NCBI GenBank assembly: GCA_016722705.1
Contig: JADKGN010000004.1
Coordinates: 1,302,001-1,366,000, forward strand
Direction: 5' to 3'
DNA from: Candidatus Dechloromonas phosphoritropha
Lineage (GTDB): Bacteria > Pseudomonadota > Gammaproteobacteria > Burkholderiales > Rhodocyclaceae
DNA: 64,000 bases
Numbering within the stretch: position 1 is the stretch's first letter; each line of letters starts with the position of its first letter. Both the position numbers and the translations under genes were made by a program. The notes beneath the pieces are model-generated. The model did no database searches. It was given only the letters and a program-made list of their open reading frames with translations, and was not told the origin of the DNA. Below are positions 45,869 through 56,383 of the stretch, one piece after another.

Positions 45869-47146
45869 GTGGGCGCCCTCGCCAGGGATACGCTGATCGC
45901 CGTCGTCGGCGCCGGGGCGATGGGCGCCGGGATCGCCCAGGTCGCGGCAGTCGCCGGCCACCGTGTCAGGCTGCTCGACAACCGGCCCGATGTCGCCCCC
46001 CGCGCCGCCGCTGCCGGGATGCGGCTGATCCCTGCCCACGAGATCGCCGACCTCGCCGCTGCCCGTCTGGTCGTCGAGGCCATTGTCGAGGATCTGGCGG
46101 AGAAGCGGGCACTCTTTGCCGATCTCGAAGACATTGTCGGCCGTGACTGCATTCTGTGCACCAACACCTCGTCGATTTCGGTCACCACCATTGGCGCCGC
46201 GCTGCGCCACCCCGAACGCCTGGCCGGCCTGCATTTCTTCAACCCGGCGCCGCTGATGGTGCTGGTCGAGGTCGTTTCTCCGGTCTCGCCACCGACCCGG
46301 CGGTTGCCACGACACTGTTCACCACCGCCGCCGCCTGGGGCAAGACCCCGGTCCATGCCAAGTCGTCGCCAGGGTTCATCGTCAATCGCGTCGCCCGCCC
46401 CTACTACGCCGAGGCGCTGCGCCTGGCGCAGGAGGGTGCCGCCGACTGCGCAACCATCGATGCCGTTATGCGCGAGGCCGGCGGCTTCCGCATGGGGCCG
46501 TTCGAGCTGATGGACATGATTGGCCACGACGTCAATTTCGCCGTGACCCACTCGGTCTGGCGCGCCTTCTTCCACGACCAGCGCTTCCTGCCCTCGCTGC
46601 TCCAGCAGGAACTGGTCGACGCCGGGCACTTGGGCCGCAAGAGCGGGCGTGGCTTTTATGACTACCGCGACGGCGCTGCGCGGCCAGTGCCGAACAGCGA
46701 ACCCGCGCAACCCGCCCCCGCGAAAATTGCCCTTTTCGGCGAGTCGACCGCAACCATTGCCCTCGCCGCCCACCTCGCCGCCACCGGCATTGCCTGCGAG
46801 CGCCCGGCCGCAAGCGACGGCCGCATCGCCGAGGCCGACGGCGCCGTGCTCTACGTTACCGATGGCCGCAGCGCCACCCGCCGCGCCGCCGAATCCGGCT
46901 GCTCGGACACGGTGCTGATCGACCTCGCGCTCGACTTCGGTACGGCCACCCGGATCGCCATCGCCGCCGCCGTTGACGTCGCCATGTGCCTCGGTGTCAA
47001 TTATCCGCGGGGGCCGCTAGCCTGTCGGCCTGCCCGCCGTCCGCGACGTGCTGGCCAACCTCGGCGCCGCCTATGGCGAGGATCGCTACCGGACCTCTCC
47101 CCTCTTCCACCAGATGGTTTTCGCCAGAAAGAAATTCCATGATTGA
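45869..47146 (+). pseudogene. paaH: 3-hydroxyadipyl-CoA dehydrogenase, disrupted
   Basis: NAD-dependent dehydrogenase of the late phenylacetate pathway. GTG start. Rossmann motif VVGAGAMGAGIAQVAA is intact. Near 46010-46060 about 30 residues of the usual sequence are absent (RAAAAGMRLIPAHEIADLAA). A frameshift near 46285 moves GLATDPAVATTLF and the C-terminal domain (KSSPGFIVNRVARPYYAEAL) to another frame, and a third shift near 47030 returns to a frame ending LFHQMVFARKKFHD. Length is about 426 codons against about 500. The end overlaps paaI. Confidence 0.83.
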
Positions 47147-47618
47147 CGATGTGATCGCCAAGGACTCCCCTGAAGTTGTCGCCGAGGAAGTCGCCCGCGC
47201 CATGTGGCCGCGCGACCACGCCAGCCAGTTGCTCGGCCTGCGCATCCTGACCATCCGCCGGGGCTATTCGCGGATGCTGATGACGGTCCGCCCGGACATG
47301 GTCAACGGCCACCACATCTGCCACGGCGGGCTGATCTTCACCCTCGCCGACAGTGCCTTTGCCTACGCCTGCAACAGCTACAACAAGAACACTGTCGCCT
47401 CCGCCTGTCACATCGACTTCCTCGCACCGGCCAAGGAGGGCGACATCCTCGAGGCGGAGGCCGTCGAACAGTCACTGTCGGGGCGCACCGGCGTGTACGA
47501 TGTCACCATCCGGACGCGTAGCGGCAAGGTCGTCGCCCTCTTTCGCGGCAAGTCCTACCGCATCAACGGCGAGGTCATCGCCGGCCTGCAGCATGCCGAC
47601 GAGCCCCGCTTACCGTAA
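47139..47618 (+). CDS. paaI: Phenylacetyl-CoA/hydroxyphenylacetyl-CoA thioesterase
   Basis: 159 residues. Hotdog-fold thioesterase that removes dead-end CoA esters in phenylacetate breakdown. MVNGHHICHGGLIFTLADSA is the signature with the Asp, and the C-terminal part is SACHIDFLAPAKEGD. The ATG lies inside the paaH end (8-bp overlap), so translation was coupled. It appears intact. Confidence 0.92.
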   Translation: MIDDVIAKDSPEVVAEEVARAMWPRDHASQLLGLRILTIRRGYSRMLMTVRPDMVNGHHICHGGLIFTLADSAFAYACNSYNKNTVASACHIDFLAPAKEGDILEAEAVEQSLSGRTGVYDVTIRTRSGKVVALFRGKSYRINGEVIAGLQHADEPRLP

Positions 47619-47633
47619 TCAGGAAGAACAGCC

Positions 47634-48959
<1,326 letters not shown>

Positions 48960-48969
48960 GAAACAGCCG

Positions 48970-50045
48970 GTGACCGAAGCATTTATCTGCGACGCCATCC
49001 GCACTCCCATCGGCCGCTACGGCGGCGCGCTCTCCGGCGTGCGCGCCGACGACCTCGGCGCCGCGCCATCCCGCTCAGGGCGCTGATGGAGCGCAACCCG
49101 CGGGTCCACTGGAGTGCCGTCGACGACATCGTCCTCGGCTGTGCCAACCAAGCCGGCGAGGACAACCGCAACGTCGCGCGCATGGCCGGGCTGCTTGCCG
49201 GGCTGCCGGTCGACGTGCCGGGGACCACGATCAACCGCCTGTGCGGTTCCGGCATGGACGCGGTCGGCCTCGACGCGCGTTCGATCAAGGCCGGCGAAGC
49301 CACGCTGATGATCGCCGGCGGCGTCGAGAGCATGTCACGCGCCCCTTTCGTCGTGGGCAAGGCGGAATCGGCCTTGGCGCGCAATGCCGCCATTTTCGAC
49401 ACGACCATCGGCTGGCGCTTCGTCAACCCGGCGATGAAGACGCTGTACGACACGCACTCGATGCCGCAGACGGCCGACAACGTGGCCGCCGACTTCGCCA
49501 TCGCGCGCGCCGATCAGGATGCCTTCGCACTGCGCTCGCAGCAGCGCTGGGCCGCCGCCGACGCCGCCTGTCGTTTCGCCGACGAGCTGGTAGCGGTCTT
49601 CGTCGCGCAGAAAAAGGCGACCCAAAGCGGGTTGATCGTGACGAACACCCGCGCCCCGAAACAACGCTGACCATGCTGGCCGGCCTCAAGGGAATCAACG
49701 GCCCGGAACTGAGCGTCACCGCCGGCAATGCGTCCCGCGTCAACGACGGCGCCTGCGCGCTGCTGCTCGCTTCCGAAGCCGCCGCTCGCCGCTACGGCCT
49801 GCAGCCGCTGGCCCGCGTCGTCGGCATGGCCACCGCCGGCGTGCCACCACGGATCATGGGCATGGACCCGGCCCCGACGGTGCGCAAGGTGCTGGCGCTG
49901 ACCGGACTGACGCTGGCGCAGATGGATGTCATCGAAATGAACGAAGCCTTCGCCGCCCAGGCATTGGCGGTCTTGCGTGATCTCGGTCTGGCCGACAATG
50001 CGCCGCAGGTGAACCCCAACGGCGGCGCGATCGCGCTCGGCCACC
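48970..50045 (+). pseudogene. paaJ: 3-oxoadipyl-CoA thiolase, frameshifted and 3'-truncated
   Basis: Terminal thiolase of the pathway. GTG start, TEAFICDAIRTPIGRYGGAL. A frameshift near 49065 separates this from the main body (NRLCGSGMDAVGLDARSI with the nucleophile Cys, GGVESMSRAPFV). A second shift near 49605 leads to RDEHPRPETTL and NEAFAAQALAVLRDLG. The gene is cut at NPNGGAIALGH, i.e. within the catalytic His region, and joins paaE sequence out of frame. About 40 C-terminal residues are lost. Confidence 0.85.
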
Positions 50046-50729
50046 TTCGCCATCCCGCCCGACGCCCGCAACACCTTCGCCTTCGAGCCTGGCCAGTTCC
50101 TGACGCTGCGCGCCAGGGTCGATGGCCAGGAAGTGCGCCGCAACTACACAAACCGCCTGACGTTGATCCACATCCTCTCGCGCCAGGCGCAGGAAGTTGA
50201 CCTGCTGCAAGGCCGCATCGACGGCGACAAGGTGCGGGCGATCATCAAGGCGCTGTTGCCGGTCGGCAGCATGGATGAAGTCTTCGTCTGCGGCCGGGAA
50301 GCGATGATCGAAGCAACTGAAAAGGCCTTGGTCGCCGCCGGCGTCCCGGAAAGCCGCGTCTATACCGAACGCTTCACCAGCGGCCCGGCGCAGGCCGCGA
50401 AGATTCAGGCCGACACCGATGCCGCCCCAAGCCGCACGGCCGCCGCCAAAGACATCACACTGACCATCGTGCTCGACGGCAAGCAGCACGAACTGCACAT
50501 CGGGCCCGATGAGCATGTACTCGACGCCGCGCTGAACGCCGGCCTTGACCTGCCCTTCTCGTGCAAAGCCGGCGTCTGCTGCACCTGCAAGGCCAAGGTG
50601 CTGTGCGGCGAAGTGATGATGGACAAGAACTTCACCCTGGAAGCGGCGGAGATGGATGAGGGCTTCGTCCTCGCCTGCCAGGCCCGCGCCACCAGCAAAC
50701 AACTGACGATCAGCTTCGACGAACGCTGA
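50046..50729 (+). pseudogene. paaE: PaaE reductase fragment (internal deletion)
   Basis: Electron-transfer subunit of the ring epoxidase. The frame opens at the paaJ junction with FAIPPDARNTFAFEPGQFLT (N-terminal FAD-domain part), but after RRNY it skips about 100 residues to NRLTLIHILSRQAQEV. The C-terminal 2Fe-2S domain is intact: CKAGVCCTCKAKVLCG, LACQARATSKQ. The flavin/NAD core is missing. paaABCD, usually upstream, are gone. Confidence 0.83.
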
Positions 50730-50889
50730 CATCACCCGGCCCTGGCAGGGGATTTTTGACGCAGAACGCGCGGATGAACGCGGATAGGAAGCCACGATCC
50801 CTTGATCTGTGGAAATCAGCGCAATCTGCGTCAAAATGCAGTTTCAACACGAGCCACACCCCAAGCGACCGTTACTTTGGAGAAGAGAC

Positions 50890-51663
50890 ATGACACAGGC
50901 AGTACTGGTTGAAACCCACGGCAAAGTGGGCCTGATCCGCATCAACCGCCCGGAAGCGATGAATGCGCTGAACAACGACGTCGTCGACGGCATCGGCGCC
51001 GCCATCGACGCCTTTGAAGCCGACGACAACATCGGTTGCATCGTCATCACCGGCAACGAAAAAGCCTTCGCCGCCGGTGCCGACATCGGCTTCATGAAGG
51101 ATTTCGACTACATGCACGCCTACCAGACCGACTTCATCACCCGCAACTGGGAGCGCATCAAGACGACGCGTAAGCCGGTCATCGCGGCGGTAGCCGGCTT
51201 TGCGCTGGGCGGTGGCTGTGAAATGGCGATGATGTGCGACATGATCTACGCCGCCGACACCGCCAAATTCGGCCAGCCGGAAATTCGCCTCGGCACCCTG
51301 CCCGGCGCTGGCGGCACGCAACGCCTGCCGCGCGCGGTGGGCAAAGCGAAGGCGATGGACATGTGTCTGACCGCGCGCATGATGGACGCCGCCGAAGCCG
51401 AAAAGTCCGGCCTGGTCGCCCGCATCATTCCCGCCGACCAGTTGCTCGAGGAAACGCTGAAGGCCGCCGCCACCATTGCCGGTTTCTCGCTGCCGGTGGT
51501 CATGATGGTCAAGGAATCAGTCAATCGCGCCTTCGAGTCGTCGCTCAACGAAGGCCTCCTCTTCGAGCGCCGCGCCTTCCACGCCAGCTTCGGCCTCGAA
51601 GACCAGATGGAAGGCATGGCCGCCTTCGTCGAGAAGCGCAAGGCGAACTTCAGGAACCGCTGA
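50890..51663 (+). CDS. paaF: Enoyl-CoA hydratase (2,3-dehydroadipyl-CoA hydratase)
   Basis: 257 residues, full crotonase fold. VITGNEKAFAAGADIGFMKD and AVAGFALGGGCEMAMMCDMI form the oxyanion hole. The catalytic Glu lies in GQPEIRLGTLPGAGGTQRLP. The C-terminal SFGLEDQMEGMAAFVEKRKA fits housekeeping enoyl-CoA hydratases as well, so PaaF is chosen by position beside the paa genes. GGAGAAGAG precedes the ATG. Confidence 0.85.
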   Translation: MTQAVLVETHGKVGLIRINRPEAMNALNNDVVDGIGAAIDAFEADDNIGCIVITGNEKAFAAGADIGFMKDFDYMHAYQTDFITRNWERIKTTRKPVIAAVAGFALGGGCEMAMMCDMIYAADTAKFGQPEIRLGTLPGAGGTQRLPRAVGKAKAMDMCLTARMMDAAEAEKSGLVARIIPADQLLEETLKAAATIAGFSLPVVMMVKESVNRAFESSLNEGLLFERRAFHASFGLEDQMEGMAAFVEKRKANFRNR

Positions 51664-51787
51664 TTAGCTGGGATTTCAAAATCAACCGGGATTTTCGGTT
51701 GACCGCAGCAAAGGCCCAAGCAGCGCGGCATTCAAATTGTGGGCAGGCCATAAGCATCGTGACCTCCCCTGTTGATATCCAGGATTC

Positions 51788-51818
51788 TTGTCAATTTAAG
51801 TATCCTTTGGGATACAAT
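51788..51818 (+). promoter_or_regulatory. Promoter and operator of the HigB/HigA-type module
   Basis: TTGTCA at 51788-51793 and TACAAT at 51813-51818 form a promoter with a long 19-bp spacer. The perfect palindrome GTATCC-TTTG-GGATAC (51800-51815) overlaps the -10, as expected for antitoxin autorepression. The first toxin ATG is 7 bp further on. Confidence 0.65.
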
Positions 51819-51824
51819 TTAACC

Positions 51825-52115
51825 ATGAACACCATCTTCACCACTGAGATTTTTGACGCGTGATTCATAGCGCTTCGCGACAAACAGGCGGTCAGGCGTA
51901 TTCAAGCCAGAATTGATCGGGCTGAAGATGGCAATTTTGGCGACTGCGAACCAGTCGGCGAAGGCGCCTCGGAAATGCGCATTCACGTCGGGCCCGGCTA
52001 CCGCGTCTATTTTGTAAAGCGGAGCATTGAGGTGGTTGTGTTGCTGGCTGGCGGGAATAAATCCACCCAGTCAAAGGATATCAAGGCGGCGCTGGAAATT
52101 GCGCGCGCCCTTTAG
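51825..52115 (+). pseudogene. RelE/HigB-type toxin with nonsense mutation
   Basis: 96 codons resembling the 'killer protein' group of RelE-fold toxins. MNTIFTTEIFDA is followed by TGA (51861-51863) where a Trp is expected. The frame then continues intact: FIALRDKQAVRRIQARIDRA, EDGNFGDCEPVGEG, EMRIHVGPGYRVYFVKR. A single G to A change (TGG to TGA) explains it. No good internal start is seen. The partner antitoxin is whole. Confidence 0.82.
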
Positions 52116-52124
52116 GAGACGATC

Positions 52125-52424
52125 ATGGGCAGCATCAAACTGAAAAAATGGGATAGCGCTGAACACCTGAGAAGCGACGAGGACATGGCGGCCTATCTCG
52201 AAGCCTGCATGGAAGAAGCCGGGGATGACGCCGCATTCATTGCCAAAGCCCTCGGCACGATTGCCCGCGCCAAGGGCATGACCCAACTCGCCAAAGAAAC
52301 CGGTCTTGGAAGGGAAAGCCTCTACAAAGCTCTCTCCGGCGAAGGAAACCCAAGTTTTTCAACTATTCTCAAGGTCGTGCACGCCTTGGGCATCAAGCTG
52401 CATGCCTCGCAGGCCGGCGTTTGA
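52125..52424 (+). CDS. HTH addiction-module antitoxin (COG3636)
   Basis: 99 residues. The N-terminal region LKKWDSAEHLRSDEDMAAYL is the toxin-binding part of this family. The C-terminal HTH is TQLAKETGLGRESLYKALSG followed by NPSFSTILKVVHALGIKL. Ribosome site AGGAG, 10 bp after the toxin stop. Toxin-first order is normal in this group. It appears functional although the toxin is not. Confidence 0.9.
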   Translation: MGSIKLKKWDSAEHLRSDEDMAAYLEACMEEAGDDAAFIAKALGTIARAKGMTQLAKETGLGRESLYKALSGEGNPSFSTILKVVHALGIKLHASQAGV

Positions 52425-53415
52425 AAAGGTTGGGAAGTGATCACATGGAAACTGTGGTCTGTCCCTGAGGTTTTCCCTCATAGTTTGGCACTTATTCAAT
52501 AGGTTGAAGACAAATATTCACGCGGAGAATGAGGAGTAGACTCGTTGCTTTGGGTAAATCGTCAAGGGCTGGCGGATCATGAGTGCGAAGAAGATGATAG
52601 TCGGAATGCTGGCGGGGTGTCTGTCGAGCCTGCATGTCAAATTGGCCTGTGCGGTTGAGGCGGCGGTAGGCAGTGCGCTGCGAGGTGGTCGCTTGAGCTT
52701 GAGTCAGCTTGCGCGGTCTGTGCAGTCGGCGACGTCGATGCGTCATCGAGTCAAGCGCATTGACCGTCTGCTGGGAAATACCTCGTTGCACATCACAAGG
52801 ACCGAGATTTATCGTGAGGTGGCGTCACGTTGGCTGACCGATCTCGATAATGTGCGGGTGGTGATCGATTGGTCGGACGCCACGACCGATCAACGCTGGC
52901 ATCTGCTGCGTGCCAGCATCGCCGTCAAGGGCCGCAGTGTGACGCTGTACGAGGAAATTCACGCGCAACGACTGTATGGTAATCAGGCGGTGCATCGTCG
53001 GTTTCTGGATTGTTTGGCGAAGCTGCTGCCCGACGGGTGCACTCCGACCCTCATCACCGATGCCGGTTTTCACTCGACCTGGTTCGACTTGGTCACGGAA
53101 CATCATTGGCCGTGGATCGGACGCATCCGTGGCAAAGACAGGGTCAGTATTACCGAAGGTCCATGGAAGCGCTGCACCGAGGTTTTTCCGGATGCCACGC
53201 CGTGCGCCCAAGCCTTCGACAATGCCCGATACGTTCGTAGCCATCCGACAGACTGTCGGTTGGTGCTGGTTAAACGCGAAGCCAAAAGGTGCCACCATTA
53301 CACGCGGACGGGCAAACATTCTCGCTCCCATAGCTCGATCAAGGCGGCTCGTGGTGCCAGAGAGCCATGGCTGCTGGCCTGTTCTCCAGCATTTCCAAAA
53401 GCGAGCCCAGAGACG

Positions 53416-54926
53416 AATGGCACTTACTTAAGCCCCAACATACTGATGTAATTGATAAAGCAGGCTGAATCGACGCGTGATAAGTTGGAGTCGCCAAACA
53501 CCCGACTGTCACCCGAGGAATCAGCCCCAATGCATGCTACTCACAAAGCCATCACCCGGCAACGTCACGCGATTTCGGCGAAGGCCAACAGCGTAGATGC
53601 CCACGCGTTTTTCGATCTATTGACTGGGCCGGAACTCTTCGATGCCGTGGAGTTGGCCTTGCCGCCGCACCGAGAGCGACTGTTTCCGCCCACTGAAACG
53701 CTATCGATGTTTTTGGCGCAAGCCCTCAGCGCCGACCGCTCCTGCCAACGCGCCGTCAATGAAGGGGCGATCAAGCGCCTGATCGCCGGACTCACGCCCT
53801 GCAGCTCCCATACCGGCGCCTACTGCCGGGCTCGCCAACGCGTGCCGACGTCGATGGTCAGTACCTTGACCCATCAGACCGGGCAATGGCTAACGGCCCA
53901 TGCCCCGGCGGCATGGCACTGGCGGGGGCGTCCGGTACGATTGGTGGATGGGGCCACGGTGATCATGCCCGATACTGACGCCAATCAGGCCGACTTCCCG
54001 CAGCCCGGTAGCCAGAAGGCTGGATTGGGATTCCCGCAATGCCGGATCGTCGGCCTGATCTGCCTGGGCAGCGGTGCTGTGCTCAATGCCGCGATCAGCG
54101 CCTGTCGCGGCAAAGGCAGCGACGAGCAGTCCTTGCTGCGCCGCCAGATCGACACCTTGGTGCGCGGCGATGTGCTGGTGGGCGATGCGTTCTTTGCCAC
54201 CTACTTCCTGCTCTGCGCGCTGATCGAGCGAGGGGTTGATGCCGTCTTTGAACAACACGGATCACGCCAACGCACCACCGATTATTGCCTCGGCCAGCGA
54301 CTGGGGAGCGTGACCACCTGCTGGTTTTATCCAAACCAGGCATCAAGCCAGACTGGATGTCTCAGGAGGATTACGCGCAGGCACCGGCCAGTGTCACGGT
54401 TCGCGAGCTTCGGGCGGGGGGCAAGACACTCGTCACGACCTTTCTGTGTCCAAAGCAAACATCCAAGGAGGCCATCAAACGCCTGTATCGGGATCGCTGG
54501 CATGTTGAACTTGATCTGCGCAACATCAAGACCACCTTGGGCATGGAGCAACTGGGCTGCCAAACGCCAGCCATGGCCGTGAAGGAAATCTGGGTCTATC
54601 TGCTCGCCTACAATTTGATCCGCTTGATGATGGCTCAAGCGGCGCTACAAAGCGGCCTCTTGCCCCGTCAGTTGAGCTTCAAGCATGCCGTGCAAGTCTG
54701 GCTCGCCTGGGCGCCTCATGCCTATCATGGTGGCATCGCACACCCCAGCCAACTCTTCGCCCTCATTGCCCAGCAAACCGTCGGCAATCGCCCAGGCCGC
54801 ATCGAGCCTCGTGCCCTCAAGCGACGCCGCAATGCCTACCCATTATTGATGAGACCACGCCCTATGGCACGGGAGGATATCCAGCGCCATGGGCACCCAA
54901 AAAAGCTTAAGTAAGTGCCATTCGGA
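53416..54926 (+). mobile_element. Inner IS4-type element
   Basis: Ends carry AATGGCACTTACTTAAG and its complement CTTAAGTAAGTGCCATT. The 9-bp duplicate CCAGAGACG is at 53407-53415 and 54927-54935. Two extra bases at the right tip make the ends slightly asymmetric. Frame restoration of the outer transposase confirms the duplicate. Confidence 0.88.
53530..54914 (+). pseudogene. Inner IS4-type transposase, single-base frameshift
   Basis: DDE transposase of about 460 codons. First part: LVDGATVIMPDTDANQADFP (Asp) and VLVGDAFFATYF (Asp). At 54301-54306 a run of four G probably had five: the first frame fails after GQRLG, and the correct sequence continues in another frame with ERDHLLVLSKPGIKPDWMSQ and the Y-R-E-K motif LYRDRWHVELDLRNIKTTLG. 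ATG at 53530 is preferred; the frame opens earlier at a TTG. Confidence 0.85.
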
Positions 54927-55323
54927 CCAGAGACGATTATTGACCAGTACTCCCGACGAATGACCATTGAGGAATCCTTTCGTGATCTCAAGAACGAGCG
55001 GCTTGGTCTTGGCTTTAGCGCTTCGCGATCACGCTCGGGCAAGCGACTTGAGATTCTGCTGTTGATTGCTCACTTGACCCACTGGCTGATGCGCCTGATC
55101 GGCGAGTGCGCCCAGCAGAGCGGGATACAGAGGTTCTTCCAGAGTGTGCCCGGTCTAAAGCACAAAGAGATTTCAGCCATCACATTGGCTCGTCGAGTCA
55201 TCGATGCCGGGCCCTCCTGGCTTAACCAAATTCGCCCGAAAGACGCTGTTCCGATTCTCCGGCACCAAGCTCAACAGGCTTCTCATTTGGCATTTATATG
55301 AGGGGAAACCTCAGGGTCTGTCC

Positions 55324-55417
55324 AGAATGGCGCTAAGTTAAGGCTGTCCAGCATGTCCAGCGCCAGCATTGTCGCTGCAAAAATGGACGCAATACGTCCT
55401 TAACTTAGCGCCATTCT
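55324..55417. mobile_element. 94-bp MITE with perfect 20-bp terminal repeats
   Basis: Termini AGAATGGCGCTAAGTTAAGG (55324-55343) and exact complement (55398-55417). The ends match those of the IS4 element at 58532-60082 in about 19 positions, so that transposase could move it. The 9-bp repeat GGTCTGTCC flanks it (55315-55323 and 55418-55426). No coding capacity. Confidence 0.87.
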
Positions 55418-55507
55418 GGTCTGTCCACGGTTCTTCCTGTCCCCGGTTCTTCCGGTTTTTCCGATTCGCTTGCGGTTCTTCCGATTCGATTCAGGGGGAA
55501 AGTGAAT

Positions 55508-55891
55508 ATGGACGACATTTTTGGTTTGCTACAAGAGTTGAGAGGCTTGGTTGTATTGTTCAAGGGGCAAGTCGAGATTCAACACGATTGGGTTTCCCCG
55601 TTGGTGTTCGCCTTATTCACGTTCATGAACTCCATTCGCATCTTTGCCTATCTGCCCCAGATCATCAAAGTCACAAAAGACGAAAACGGCGCATCGGCCA
55701 TTTCGTATAGTACCTGGGCGCTCTTTTTTCTATCCCACCTGGCCACCGTTGCCTATGCAGTTTTTTGTGTAGGTGATCCTGTTATGGCTTTGATTTTCTT
55801 TGGCAACGCTTCAGCGTGTTTTGTGCTTCTGCTGGCGACCTTCGTAAAGCGCAGAAACCATGCCATTGTATTACTGACCGACCGTCATTAA
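55508..55891 (+). CDS. Small PQ-loop membrane protein
   Basis: 127 residues from ATG 55508 (a GTG two codons earlier is possible). Three hydrophobic segments (about 30-50, 68-88, 92-112). NSIRIFAYLPQIIKVTKDEN is a PQ-loop motif like those of MtN3/SWEET and lysosomal transporters; SAISYSTWALFFLSHLATVA follows. A single PQ-loop bundle would need to dimerise. The gene is visibly more AT-rich than the core genes, as expected for acquired DNA. Substrate unknown. Confidence 0.75.
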   Translation: MDDIFGLLQELRGLVVLFKGQVEIQHDWVSPLVFALFTFMNSIRIFAYLPQIIKVTKDENGASAISYSTWALFFLSHLATVAYAVFCVGDPVMALIFFGNASACFVLLLATFVKRRNHAIVLLTDRH

Positions 55892-56383
55892 GCAGCCAGT
55901 TATTCGCCCCGGAAACCAGCCAAGCGATCGCACCAATGAAAGTTGGCTGACCGATTGAAACGATCTGCACCCAAGCGAATCCACCTACATTTTCCTCAAG
56001 CGAGCAGAATCGGGGGACGACAGGCCACGATTTCCACTCATTGCCACGGTCAACCGCGAAAAACAGCCAAAAACCGTTGTTTGTCCCCTGTTATCGCTCC
56101 ATACTCGACGATCTCACCTCAAGGAATGTCGCGGCACACCCTGAAAAAATTTGTTTTCAAGTTTTTCAACACAATCGGCCAATAGCCAAAGTTCGTGGTT
56201 GCTATGCAATTCAGATTCCATCACCATGCGTTTATAGTTTCTTTAGGCTCTTTAACCGTCACGTCTTGAACTGGCCAACGGAGCCGAATTTGCGTGGGAC
56301 AACTTGAGCGAATTTCATGCTTTCCAAGCACACCTACATCTAACGGCTAAAGAACCTTTCTCTTCAGCGTTGTCAGGCGCTTA
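55892..56383. other. AT-richer intergenic region
   Basis: About 490 bp. Two or three frames of 80-88 codons are open on the plus strand but show no family resemblance or ribosome site. I see no RNA gene. It may contain the promoter of the SGNH acyltransferase. Confidence 0.5.

Larger units (their letters stand above)
52579..55301 (+). pseudogene. IS4-type transposase split by the inner IS
   Basis: N-terminal portion (MSAKKMIVGMLAGCLSSLHV) with the DDE regions VVIDWSDATTDQRWHLL and LITDAGFHSTWF ends at about 53406. After the inner IS the C-terminal portion resumes with TIIDQYSRRMTIEESFRDLK, the Y-R-E-K motif, to the stop at 55299-55301. Removing 53416-54935 puts both parts in one frame, giving about 400 codons. 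The outer element was functional before the second insertion. Confidence 0.9.
52465..55314 (+). mobile_element. Outer IS4-type element carrying a nested IS
   Basis: Inverted ends CTGAGGTTTTCCCTCATA (from 52465) and TATGAGGGGAAACCTCAG (to 55314). The 9-bp repeat GGTCTGTCC flanks it at 52456-52464 and 55315-55323. Without the 1520 bp of inner IS and duplicate, it would be about 1330 bp. Confidence 0.88.

Noticed and set aside
53530..54914. Frameshift in the inner transposase considered as programmed frameshifting
   Set aside because: IS4-type transposases are made from one frame. The shift sits in a plain G-run without slippery A6G or stem signals, so an indel is simpler.
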